Made by a program: the position numbers and the translations under genes. Below are positions 24,734-33,254 of a stretch of 50,379 nt of DNA, one piece after another; position 1 is the first letter of the stretch, and the number at the start of each line of letters is the position of its first letter. The stretch comes from Candidatus Binataceae bacterium (GTDB lineage Bacteria > Desulfobacterota > Binatia > Binatales > Binataceae): contig DASXMJ010000206.1 of assembly GCA_036495685.1 (NCBI GenBank), forward strand, positions 1 to 50,379, read 5' to 3'. The notes below the pieces were generated by a model. That model saw only the letters and a program-made list of their open reading frames with translations. It did no database searches and was not told the DNA's origin.

Positions 24734-25489
24734 TCAACTCAATAACGTGGGTAAGTCCGGCTGCGCGTTCCTATTCCTGGAGCGCCACCACCACGGAGAG
24801 GTCACTACGATCACTGTAATCACAGCGGGGATTAAGACTGGACCGATAGGCAAATGGCCCAGCCGCGACGCCACCGCGGCCAGCATCGAGCCTGAGACCC
24901 AGCCCAAAATTGCGGAACCGATGGCCAGCATTACCGGATAGCGCTTCATCAGGTTGGCGATCACCAGGCTGGCGGGGATGATCACCGCGCTGCTGAGCAG
25001 CACTCCAACGACCAGCAGCACCGGATGACCGCGTCCGACCGCCGCGATGGCCAGGATATTGTCAAAACACATGACGAAATAAGCGCCGGTTACCGTCATG
25101 ATCGAGCGATACAAACCCTGATCGGGGAAAGCATGAGGAGTGGGTTGCGGGAGGTCTCCATCTTTACGCGTTAGACGGATCGCGATAACGCAGAGCAGGA
25201 ATCCGCCGGCTAACGAAACCGCCGGCAGTTTCAGCAACCGCGCCACCGTCAACGTCGCAGCAATCTGCAGCAGTATGGCCGCGCCGATTCCCGCCGCCGA
25301 CGCGATCCGCCCTTGTGTCGTGGGCAGGTTGTGTATCGCCATTCCGACGGCGATGGCGTTATCGCCGCTCAGCAGTATGTTGACGCCTACGATCTCGAAC
25401 AGGCGGGCGGCATCTGCGGCAGCCGAATTCACCCGTACGTCGTCCTTGTTGGGCAACTGGTGAAGTCCGCAGCAACGAGCCTCGTACAA
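24734..25489 (-). CDS. TerC family (YjbE-type) integral membrane protein
   Basis: The protein matches TerC/YjbE membrane proteins, implicated in metal (manganese) export and tellurite resistance. The signature LFEIVGVNILLSGDNAIAVG holds the conserved Asn and Asp in the first helix, and the second repeat reads ITGAYFVMCFDNILAIAAV-like (TVTGAYFVMCFDNILAIAAV). Six to seven helices are visible. The first 30 residues (up to AAADAAR) do not look like the family, and the true N terminus may be altered or start nearer to residue 24. It is 251 aa as read. It lies among broken genes but has no internal lesion that I can see. Confidence 0.8.
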   Translation of the reverse strand: MYEARCCGLHQLPNKDDVRVNSAAADAARLFEIVGVNILLSGDNAIAVGMAIHNLPTTQGRIASAAGIGAAILLQIAATLTVARLLKLPAVSLAGGFLLCVIAIRLTRKDGDLPQPTPHAFPDQGLYRSIMTVTGAYFVMCFDNILAIAAVGRGHPVLLVVGVLLSSAVIIPASLVIANLMKRYPVMLAIGSAILGWVSGSMLAAVASRLGHLPIGPVLIPAVITVIVVTSPWWWRSRNRNAQPDLPTLLS

Positions 25490-25679
25490 ACCAAACCAGC
25501 CACGATCACTTCCGGTTAATGTACGTTTTGTCTGAGGCTAAAATCATGTTTTAGTATTCTTCAACCGGCCCGTCGCTGATTTCCGCTTTGGGCAGTGATG
25601 AGTCTTCTCTGTCGTCCACAAAAACTCAACGACAGTCATGCAGCACGGGCCGAGAGGCAGCACTCGTGGTGAAGTCCGT

Positions 25680-25769
25680 TCAAATGCTCTTGCCCGTGGG
25701 CGCTAGGTGACGCGCCAGCGTGCCGCCGCCGTTGCCGATAATGATGATGTCATAGTTTCCATTGCTCAT
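25680..25769 (-). pseudogene. GMC-type FAD oxidoreductase, N-terminal remnant
   Basis: A 29-codon frame from ATG 25769 to TGA 25680 encodes SNGNYDIIIIGNGGGTLAR followed by HLAPTGKSI. This is the N-terminal FAD-binding beta-alpha-beta of GMC (glucose-methanol-choline) oxidoreductases, with what looks like a two-residue deletion in the usual G-x-G-A-G-G-G-T-L-A-R motif. The rest of the gene (about 500 codons) is gone. AAGGG upstream marks the old start. The rest of the gap 25490-25950 holds nothing else recognisable. Confidence 0.6.
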
Positions 25770-25950
25770 GAGATTTCATCCCTTACGGCTATGTCGTTCG
25801 AAATTGACTCGGAGTGCGCGTCAAAAGGAGCTTGCAGGTCCTTTCGAAACTGTTAAGGAATCATTGACGAAAAATCATTACAGTCAATGCGAGGTCGCCG
25901 AGAATTGAAATTAGCCCCGCCACGATGACCGCCGGCGAGCGCGGGCGGCC

Positions 25951-26215
25951 TTAATACTCCTCGCCCAGCATCCGAATATTCTGCCGATACTGCAGCGTGG
26001 CCAGTACCAGCGAGATCAGGCCGATGCTCACTAGCAAAAGTCCAAATTGGCGTGCGCCGATGAGATAGTTGCGTTGCTCCCCGCCCTCTCTCACGATCTG
26101 AAAGAATTTGAAAACGCTGAAGCCAAAAAGTAATGAGCGAAGTCGCGGTTCTGACTCAGGCAGGCATAGTCCGCTCATAGCAACCCACGTGCTAGTCAGC
26201 AGCAGTAGCCAGAAC
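25951..26215 (-). pseudogene. DUF202 family membrane protein, several lesions
   Basis: The last 55 codons read as a DUF202 (YidH-like) protein: FGFSVFKFFQIVREGGEQRN and LLVSIGLISLVLATLQYRQN. Upstream, a second frame holds the family motif E-R-T-M-P-A-stop-V-R-T-A-T-S-L-I-T-F, where the stop is a TGA in place of the conserved Trp (TGG) of L-A-W-V-R-T. At least one frameshift separates the parts and another lies before E-R-T. The gene is decayed; its function is unknown in the family. Confidence 0.6.
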
Positions 26216-26314
26216 CAGTAGCATCACCTTTGCTAGGCATAATTGCCCGCCAAGTTCTCGCGTTATCCGTGACATCTAGCGAGCCCTGGTCGACGGCATC
26301 CAGCGCAAACCGCC

Positions 26315-26893
26315 TCAGCTTCGACGTTTGCCCGTACTAAAAGTCGAGGGTCGGCCCGAATTTGTGGCAGTTTTTGACGATTCGAAAAACAGTCTCCACA
26401 ACTCCCCCTCGCCCATGCGCTCGTTGATCTCGAGAAACGCGAAGTAGAGCGCAAATACGATACTTATTCCCAGCGCCCAGGACAGGGCCCGATATCGAGT
26501 CGCGTGCTCGAATGCGTATCGGAAGGCCGCGTCAAAGCTGTGAACCTTAGGTAGCGCTTCCAGCACTCGTTCGACACTAAGGAGGAGCAGACTGGCGACC
26601 CCGTAGAAAAGCACCTTGACGGCGACCGCGATAATCCGGCGATCATGCTCGAGGCTGCGTGCGAGCGGCGTCTCGTCAAGTACGAGCGCTGCTTTGGCAG
26701 CCAACAGGGCGCCAATTACCGCGCGGGAAACTACCGTCATCTCAACCGAGAATTGCGCGAGCGCCAGCTTGATGAGCGTAATTAGGAGCAAGAATCCCAC
26801 CAGAAAAAAGAGGAAGACGGGCAAGAGGGCGACGAACTCTTTGCGTAACCATCTGCCTGCTCCGGCGAATCCACGTGACAAGGTGGCTGCCAT
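26315..26893 (-). CDS. Hypothetical four-helix membrane protein
   Basis: A 192-aa protein with about four hydrophobic helices: VALLPVFLFFLVGFLLLITL, then VVSRAVIGALLAAKAALVL, VKVLFYGVASLLLLSV and LSWALGISIVFALYFAFLEI, followed by an acidic/basic tail. A short charged loop D-E-T-P-L-A-R-S-L-E-H-D-R-R lies between helices 2 and 3. I recognise no named family, though similar conserved hypothetical proteins occur in proteobacteria. GAAGG seven bases upstream sets ATG 26893. It is transcribed in the same direction as the sulfatase gene, which ends 116 bases upstream. Confidence 0.6.
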   Translation of the reverse strand: MAATLSRGFAGAGRWLRKEFVALLPVFLFFLVGFLLLITLIKLALAQFSVEMTVVSRAVIGALLAAKAALVLDETPLARSLEHDRRIIAVAVKVLFYGVASLLLLSVERVLEALPKVHSFDAAFRYAFEHATRYRALSWALGISIVFALYFAFLEINERMGEGELWRLFFESSKTATNSGRPSTFSTGKRRS

Positions 26894-27008
26894 ATAAACC
26901 TTCAACCCCCGCCTAGATCCGCTGGATGAGTAGCAACCAAAAGTTTAAGCATGTCTGTCGCCGCTGCGTTCTTGTCGAACGCGGCGGTGCAGCCTATTCG
27001 GTACCGCG

Positions 27009-28531
27009 TCAATTCCCGGAGTGTGACGCGATCGCTTTTGCGACCTGTTCTTTGACCGACTCCATGTTGAAGGAGACGCCCTTTTGCATCGGCGGAAACT
27101 CGATGAAGGTCTGCGCCGCCCGCATGACGACCTCTTGCACAAAGACGAAGCGCCAGAACTCGTACTTGAACCAATCGTAGAAGGCCAGCGATCCGCTAGC
27201 ACCGCAGCGTTCGAACGGGTCCAGCCGCAGGTTGACCAGGATTGGCCAATCGACTTTTTGCGTGGCGCCAAGCCAGCCGCCGGGCTGGTCGATGAAGCGG
27301 TACTCGTAATCGTTGAAGCGGATTGCGCCCAAGGTGCCTTCGGCAAAATAGAAGATCTCGTGCCGATTCGACGGTCCCTTGCCGGTGATAAGGTTGGTTT
27401 GGTCGTAGCCGTCGAGATGGACCTTGTAGGTCTTGTCGCCGAGCTGTTTGCCCTTTTTGAGCTCCTCGGCGATGTTCGGGTTTCCGGCGGCAGCAATTAG
27501 GGTCGGGAACCAATCTAACCCCGACATGATCCCGTTCTCGACCTTGCCGGCTGGGACCTTGCCCGGCCAGCGAGCGAGGCATGGAGCGCGGAAGCCACCT
27601 TCGAGCACGGTTCCCTTGCCGCCCGCAAATGGCGTCTGGCCCCCGTCCGGCCAAGTGAAATTCTCGGTCCCGTTGTCGGTCGTGAAAACGAGCAGGGTGT
27701 TGTCGTCTAGGCCATCGTCCTTGAGTTTCTTCATGACCGCGCCGACGATGTCGTCGAGTTGGGCCATGCCGGCCTCGTGGATGGACCAGCCGTTCTCCGG
27801 CGTGCGCAGCTTATTGTATTTCTCGGAGAGGTGGGTGATGACGTGCATGCGCGTCGGGTTGAGCCAGCAGAAGAACGGCTTGCCACTAGCCTTGGCCCTG
27901 TCGATGAACTTCATGGTGTGTGCCAGGATCTCGTCATCGACGGTCTTCATCCGATCTGGATAGAGCGTGCCCGCGTCCTCGATCCGTTGCTTGCCGATCT
28001 CGCCCCAACGAGGCTGGACGGTCGGATCGTTCTGGTCGGTCGCCCAGCAGTGCAGCATGTTGCGTGGGCCGATCTTGTCGATGAGAGCCGGTGGGTAGTT
28101 GGGATGCGCCGGGTCTTCCATAGCGTCGAGGTGATAGAGATAGCCGAAAAACTCTTCAAAGCCGTGAACTGTGGGCAGATATTCGTTGAGATCGCCCAAG
28201 TGATTCTTTCGAACTGGCCCGTCGCGTAGCCCATCGCCTTGAGAGTGGTAGCAATGGTGGGTGCTTCGGCCGGTATCCCAACTTTCGCGCCCGCTTGGCC
28301 GACAGTAGTCAGACCGGTTCTGATCGGCAACTGTCCGGTGATGAAGTTGGCTCGACCGGCCGTGCAACTCGCCTCCGCGTAGTAGTCGGTAAGGCGCATG
28401 CCCTCGGCCGCCATTCGGTCGAGGTTCGGCGTTCGGCCCGCCATCATGCCCTGGTGATACGACCCGAGGTTAAACCACCCGATGTCGTCACCCATGATGA
28501 CGATAATATTGGGTGCAGCATTCTGTGGCAT
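27009..28531 (-). CDS. Arylsulfatase (formylglycine-dependent), one frameshift
   Basis: A sulfatase of the alkaline-phosphatase superfamily that hydrolyses sulfate esters. The N terminus [20 protein letters not shown] carries the metal-binding Asp pair, and the active-site motif is CTAGR (C56) in [16 protein letters not shown], the C-x-A/P-x-R signature whose Cys becomes formylglycine. Codons from 28531 run to ATGQFE; near 28213 one G is missing, and the frame resumes as [20 protein letters not shown] to the end at 27009. With the base restored the product is about 507 aa and complete. AAAGGAGG precedes ATG 28531. No signal peptide is seen, so it may be cytoplasmic. The single lesion may be an error. 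Confidence 0.85.
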
Positions 28532-28882
28532 CCAAGTCCTCCTTTAAAAGTGAGAGCGCCTAACTGACTTTCGATGAATCTTACGCTCGGGACCAGCCCT
28601 GTGTCTTTTTCTACGAAAAAGCATTTAGAACTTCGCCAGTAGTTTGATCGAGTAGCTGAAAGCCGAAAAGGCGGGCGCGGCTGCGCAGTGATTTGAGTTC
28701 ACAGGTGCGCTGGAGTCGCTGGTAAGCAGCTGCGCCGGGGTCGTTGTAGACAAAGTCTCCGGAGAGCGCGCGGAAACAAGAACCGCAGGTTTTGCGAGCA
28801 CACACGGCGATCGGCACGTGCTCGCGAGTCTCGATTTTGGGAATAGGTTGGAGAACCCCTTGAGGCTTCGCACTGTTCAACA
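28532..28882 (-). other. Gap with a possible transposase-like remnant
   Basis: About 350 bases between the sulfatase start and the LLM remnant. On the minus strand, a frame ending at 28611 reads NDPGAAAYQRLQRTCELKSL then SRARLFGFQLLDQTTGEV, which weakly resembles the C-terminal tail of some IS transposases. There are no terminal repeats and no catalytic part. The sulfatase ribosome site is at 28536-28545. Confidence 0.25.
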
Positions 28883-29326
28883 ATGAAAACCCGGGCAATC
28901 AATCAGATCAGAGGCTACGAGTACTACGCCGGTCTGCAAAAGGCTCAGCTGGAGTTAGCGAAACAGACGCCAGGAGCCTCGGCCGTGAATGTAGCCACGC
29001 AGTTATTCGATAAGGTCTTTTCCCAGATGCCCGTCGGGACGCCAGATCAAGCCTTGAGTACTATACAAGACATACGCGAGTTGGTGCATCCCAGCCACAT
29101 CGCGGCCGCGATGAAATTTGGCGGAATGCCAATGGAATTCGCAGAAAAGAGCTTGCGTCTGTTCGCCAAGGAGGTTTTACCGGCAATCCAAGAAATGCCG
29201 GTTCTGGAGCCGATCGTGAGGGAGCCAGCGCGGCGAGTCGATAGAAGCCGCCCAACCGCGGCAAATCCGGCGACGTCTCCAGCACTCTCGTTGAAGGGCA
29301 TCCTGCGTCGCGACCGAGACGGCTAG
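28883..29326 (+). pseudogene. Luciferase-like monooxygenase, C-terminal remnant
   Basis: This 147-codon frame encodes only the end of an LLM-class flavin-dependent monooxygenase: PVGTPDQALSTIQDIRELVH and MKFGGMPMEFAEKSLRLFAK, then EVLPAIQ. In the family the matching segment (G-T-P-E-x-x... F-x-x-G-G-M-P... S-M-x-L-F-A-x-E-V-x-P) lies at the C terminus of proteins of about 350 aa. The first two thirds, including the TIM-barrel FMN site, are missing. The remaining end has an extra basic tail. It is probably not functional. An intact relative lies at 30655. Confidence 0.6.
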
Positions 29327-29364
29327 AGGTACAGATAAGGACCACCCTTGATGTTTTTACAACG

Positions 29365-30189
29365 GTGACTGGCGTACGAATGTATTACGAAGTGCATGGC
29401 GAGGATGGGTCGCCTGTTGTCGTGATCCACGGCTTCCAAGGTGACCACCTGCTAATGGGCGGCTTCGTTCGAATGCTCCAGGCGCGGAACCGTGTCCTTT
29501 TGTTTGATCAGCGGGGTACCGGCCAGAGCGACAAACCTGACGAACCCTATACGGTGGAGCTGATCGCGGACGAGACCGTAGAGTTGATGAAGCACGCGGG
29601 CTTCAGCCCGGCGCATGTGGTGGGTTGTTCGATGGGTGGAGTGATCGCGCAGGAGGAGGTCGTTCTTCGGCATCCGGACCAGGTTCTAAGCCTCGTCCTC
29701 GGCTGTACGACGTCCGACGTGCGGCGCTTGAGCGAAAGGGACGCATCAGCATCAGCAGACATGACTTCGGCGACCGCCTCGACCGCGACGGACCGCCAGT
29801 ATACGGCCTCCGAGCGCGCGACGGCTGTGGCCAGCGTGCTCTTTGCGTGCGGCTTCATCGAATCTCACCCTGAGGTCGTACTGGAGCTGGTGCGACAGCG
29901 TGAAGCGCTACCTCTCAACCAGGTTGGTGTAAAGCGGCGAGGGGAATCCTTGGTGTCGTGGGGTGGCACGACCGATCGTCTCTCGGCGGTGCATTGCCCG
30001 ACCCTGGTCATCACCGGGGCCGAAGACAGAATGGTCCCGCCCCATCTCTCTTCAGACTTGGCCGATGCTATTCCAGGAGCCAAGCTGGTAGTCGTTCCGG
30101 ACGCCGGCCACGGCTTTTGGATTGAGAGACCCATGGAGACCGAGACCGCTTTGACCACGTTCCTCGATGGGGTAGGGACAAAGAAGTAG
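29365..30189 (+). CDS. Alpha/beta-fold hydrolase
   Basis: A 274-aa alpha/beta hydrolase. Oxyanion region VVVIHGFQGDH, nucleophile elbow GCSMGG with Ser89, acid Asp221 (ITGAEDRMVPP) and base His249 (PDAGHGFWIERP) are all present. The cap domain has an acidic, Ser/Ala-rich stretch around residues 125-145. The GTG at 29365 begins the family's TGVRMYYEVHGEDG strand, and ATG 29380 is the only later nearby option. The overall look is of an enol-lactonase or ester hydrolase; within this block it may hydrolyse a lactone or ester made by the monooxygenase (inference). Confidence 0.85.
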   Translation: MTGVRMYYEVHGEDGSPVVVIHGFQGDHLLMGGFVRMLQARNRVLLFDQRGTGQSDKPDEPYTVELIADETVELMKHAGFSPAHVVGCSMGGVIAQEEVVLRHPDQVLSLVLGCTTSDVRRLSERDASASADMTSATASTATDRQYTASERATAVASVLFACGFIESHPEVVLELVRQREALPLNQVGVKRRGESLVSWGGTTDRLSAVHCPTLVITGAEDRMVPPHLSSDLADAIPGAKLVVVPDAGHGFWIERPMETETALTTFLDGVGTKK

Positions 30190-30211
30190 AAGACAAAAGA
30201 TCGAGTCGGGG

Positions 30212-30643
30212 CATGCGGAGGCATGGTGCTTTGGCACCGATATCATATGTAAAGGGGTATGCGAGATGATGGTCGCCGAGATGCGCTCGGTGGCTTCTGC
30301 CCTGTTACCGGGGGCCGCCGCCGAGGCGACGATGCTCATGGTCACCCCTGATCCGGCCAACGACCGGACGCCGCAGCTGCTGCAGTATGCAAAGAACCAG
30401 GAACCGCCCAACAAGGGATGGATTCTTGCGAACGGCTCTGAAGATAGAATCAAGCCGCTGATACGCGTCTACTGGGTCACGCACGAGGCTCAGATGACGC
30501 CATGATGCACGCGATGAAATTATTCCTGCTCGCCCGACGGCGCGCTGGTGCGATTCTATCCAGGTATGAAGCTATCAGAGCAGTCGGTCGCTTCTGAAAT
30601 AGCCACGATGCTGCATCGGAATTCCAGCCCGGCTTGTGAGTGA
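30212..30643 (+). pseudogene. SCO1/SenC-like copper chaperone, decayed
   Basis: Pieces of a SCO1/SenC protein are recognisable in order. The CxxxC motif is present as I-C-K-G-V-C-E-M-M (30245-30271), then VAEMRSVASALLPGAAA and VTPDPANDRTPQLLQYAKNQ, then VYWVTHEAQM. After a stop and a frame change comes SPDGALVRFYPGMKLSEQSV, ending at TGA 30643. SCO proteins deliver copper to cytochrome oxidase through the CxxxC and a His, and the His region here is interrupted. At least one frame change and a lost N terminus make it a pseudogene. It ends 11 bases before the LLM gene. Confidence 0.55.
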
Positions 30644-30654
30644 AGGAGAAAAAA

Positions 30655-31692
30655 ATGCGTTTTGGCTTTATGGATCATTTACCGTGTGCGGAGTGGCAGT
30701 CTGAGGGCCAGCGCTACAGCGATATTCTGGGCCAGATCGAGCTGGGGGATAAAGTTGGGTTCGATACGGCGTGGCTGGCGGAGATTCATTTTTTTCCCAA
30801 TGTTTCTCGTATTGCGTCGCCGCTTACGGTTTTGGCCGCCGCCGCCCAGCGGACTGAACGCATTCGCCTGGGCACCGCGGTTACCCTCTTACCGCTACAC
30901 AATCCGCTGAAAATCGCTGAGGATGCCGCCACGGTCGATATTCTTAGTGACGGACGCCTGGAATTGGGAGTAGGCAGAGGCGCCGCACCGATGATGTTCA
31001 CCGCCTATAATGTGCCGGTGGAGGAGACCCGCGAACGGTTCGAGGAAGCACTCGCGGTTATCCGCCAGGCCTGGACCAGCGACCGGCTCACCTTTGAGGG
31101 AAAGTACTGGCGTATGCAGGACTTGCAGGTTTTTCCCCGGCCGGTCCAAAAGCCGCACCCGCCGCTGCGGATTGCGGCCAATAGCCCCGAAACCTATACG
31201 ATAGCTGGCCGTCTGGGACTGCCGATCTTTGCCACCCCGTTGATTGCCGGTTCGATGGAGAAGTTGCGAGAGTATATTGGCGCACATCGTGACAGTCTTC
31301 CGTCCGGGGTGAAGCAGGATGTCGCGGTCGCTTTCCCAGTTCATGCAGCACCCAGTCGTGAGCAAGCGCGCCGCGAAGTTGAACCGAGCATTATGCACTT
31401 TTTCAGCTTCCTCGATCAACGGCGACCCGATATACAGGCACTGCCGGAAAGCTATCAATCGCTGCAACGGGCCGTCGATCGACTCGCAAAGATTACATAC
31501 GAGGAGGTGGAAGATTTAGGAGCCGCCTTCGGCGATCCGGATTACTGTGTGGAGCGGGTGCGCGCGCTGCAACGTGAATTCGGGATGAATGAATTTATCT
31601 GTTACTTCAATCAGGGCGGGCTCGTTGAGCCCGCCGTGGTCCGGCGTTCTATGGAGCTGTTCGCCCGCGAGGTTATCCCTCACTGTCGGTAG
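30655..31692 (+). CDS. LLM class flavin-dependent oxidoreductase (luciferase-like monooxygenase)
   Basis: The 345-aa protein is a complete luciferase-like monooxygenase. Features are MRFGFMDHLPCAEWQSEG at the start, the conserved DTAWLAEIHFFPNVSRIASP with the active-site His, the TIM-barrel strand RIRLGTAVTLLPLHNPLKIA, GVGRGAAPMMF and the C-terminal segment EFGMNEFICYFNQGG. Such enzymes use reduced FMN (or F420) and oxygen, often for Baeyer-Villiger oxidation of cyclic ketones or for degradation of sulfonates. AAGGAG precedes ATG 30655. It is followed by a CoA-transferase and a crotonase on the same strand, so a degradative route is likely. Confidence 0.88.
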   Translation: MRFGFMDHLPCAEWQSEGQRYSDILGQIELGDKVGFDTAWLAEIHFFPNVSRIASPLTVLAAAAQRTERIRLGTAVTLLPLHNPLKIAEDAATVDILSDGRLELGVGRGAAPMMFTAYNVPVEETRERFEEALAVIRQAWTSDRLTFEGKYWRMQDLQVFPRPVQKPHPPLRIAANSPETYTIAGRLGLPIFATPLIAGSMEKLREYIGAHRDSLPSGVKQDVAVAFPVHAAPSREQARREVEPSIMHFFSFLDQRRPDIQALPESYQSLQRAVDRLAKITYEEVEDLGAAFGDPDYCVERVRALQREFGMNEFICYFNQGGLVEPAVVRRSMELFAREVIPHCR

Positions 31693-31904
31693 TAACTTGG
31701 GCTTTGGCCGGATTCGAGGCTATCTTGCGTTCTAACTCTTTGGCAGTGGACGGTAACTCATCGCGAGGGACGACACGCGAAACGAGGCGAATCTGCAAGG
31801 CTGCTTCGGACTCGAGAGAAAGCGGGTCAGAACGTTAGGTTCTAAGGACCAGCTGTCCTCCAGAAGCCGCCAATGACGTCGGCTTGGTCCTAAAGGAGGA
31901 CCTG

Positions 31905-33122
31905 ATGGAAGAAACATACCGGATGCCCTTAGAAGGGATCCGGGTCATCGACTTGACGATTTGGGTTCAAGGACCAACAGCCGCAATGGTGCTCGCGGAT
32001 TTGGGAGCCCAAGTGATCAAGGTCGAGAAACCCGGGCAGGGCGACTTTGCACGAGGAATCAGCTCCCTGTTCGGGCAGCCGCAGTTTCTCCCCGACGGGC
32101 GCAATCTCATGTTCGAGCTCGCCAATCGTAACAAGAAGTCAATTAGCGTAGATCTCCGACGGTCAGAGGGGCAGCAGGTGCTCTATCGGCTCGCGCAACA
32201 TTCCGATGCGCTGGTGACCAACCTGCACCCGAGTGCACTGCGAGAATTTCGCGCCGATCGTGAGACGCTCCTCGGGGTCAACCCCCATCTTATATATGCG
32301 CATGCGACCGGGTTTGGTCCGCGCGGCCCGCACGCCGAGGATCCCTGCCAGGATACCGTGGGGATGGCTCGCGCCGGCATAATGTTTAACACTCCTGCCG
32401 CTGATGGTTCTCCGGTCTACCTGACGGGCGCTCTCAGCGACATTCTGTCCGGCACTATGCTCGGCTTCGGGGTCCTGACCGCGCTGCTCGCGCGCGAGCG
32501 GCACGGCGTCACCCAGGCAGTGTCGGCGTCTCAGCTCAGCACCATGATGTGGCTGCAGTATTATAACGTGGCTCAGTATCTCAACATGGGGGAAGACTTC
32601 GCACCCTACGATCGCACCAAGGTTGCCAACCCGCTGATGAATCTCTACCGCTGTAGCGACGGGCAGTGGATCGCATGTGGGATGGCGGTCGCACAGCGGT
32701 TCTGGCCGGAGTTCTGTCAGGTCATGGGACTTGCGGAGCTGGAACATGACTCACGCTTTACCACCGATGACAAACGGGCGGCCTATCGCACGGAGCTGAT
32801 TGCTCTCCTCGACCGGTCCTTTGCCGCTCGGCCGCGGGATCACTGGGAGCGGCTCTTTCGAGAGAAGGAGTTTTGGTTCTCGGTGGTGAACCGGGTCAGC
32901 GACCTGCCCACCGACCCGCAGGTCGTGAGTAACGAGTACCTGGTGGAGTTGGATAATGGACTCAAGACGGTGTCGAGTCCCTTTCAGCTCGAGAAGACGC
33001 CGGCCCCGCTGAAGAAAGGGGCCCCACAATTCAGCCGACACACGGACGAAATACTCCAGGAGGTCTGCGGCTATACGATGGACGAAATCCTAGCCTTTAA
33101 GGCGGAAGGAGTGGCGTGGTAG
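31905..33122 (+). CDS. CaiB/BaiF family (class III) CoA-transferase
   Basis: A 405-aa class III CoA-transferase, which moves CoA from an acyl-CoA donor to an organic acid through an aspartyl-anhydride intermediate. The family start PLEGIRVIDLTIWVQGPTAA and LADLGAQVIKVEKPGQGDFA are present, as is the SISVDLRRSEGQQVL block. A likely catalytic Asp lies in the stretch E-D-P-C-Q-D-T-V-G-M-A, where the family Asp is expected. AAAGGAGG seven bases before ATG 31905 sets the start. It lies between the LLM monooxygenase and the crotonase, consistent with CoA activation of a ring-opened acid (inference). Confidence 0.9.
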   Translation: MEETYRMPLEGIRVIDLTIWVQGPTAAMVLADLGAQVIKVEKPGQGDFARGISSLFGQPQFLPDGRNLMFELANRNKKSISVDLRRSEGQQVLYRLAQHSDALVTNLHPSALREFRADRETLLGVNPHLIYAHATGFGPRGPHAEDPCQDTVGMARAGIMFNTPAADGSPVYLTGALSDILSGTMLGFGVLTALLARERHGVTQAVSASQLSTMMWLQYYNVAQYLNMGEDFAPYDRTKVANPLMNLYRCSDGQWIACGMAVAQRFWPEFCQVMGLAELEHDSRFTTDDKRAAYRTELIALLDRSFAARPRDHWERLFREKEFWFSVVNRVSDLPTDPQVVSNEYLVELDNGLKTVSSPFQLEKTPAPLKKGAPQFSRHTDEILQEVCGYTMDEILAFKAEGVAW

Positions 33123-33157
33123 GTCGGATATTCTGAAGACAGTCGCCTTGAAATTTA

Positions 33158-33205
33158 GCGAGCCTCCACGCGGAATGTAGTCCGCTTTTAGTTCGGTAGG
33201 CTCGC
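33158..33205. repeat. Nested inverted repeat between CoA-transferase and crotonase genes
   Basis: GCGAGCCT (33158-33165) and AGGCTCGC (33198-33205) are perfect complements, and inside them GCGGA/TCCGC form a second stem around ATGTAG. The structure sits 36 bases after the CoA-transferase stop and about 50 before the crotonase start. It could be a processing, attenuation or termination signal. No U-run follows it, so a classical terminator is unlikely. Confidence 0.45.
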
Positions 33206-33254
33206 CGCAAATGGCGACTCTAATTCAGCAGAGGCGCACGAAAGGAGCAAAACG

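Noticed and set aside
26160..26175. TGA in the DUF202 remnant as another selenocysteine codon
   Set aside because: The TGA replaces a conserved Trp, not Cys, and the gene has frameshifts, so it is a plain nonsense mutation.
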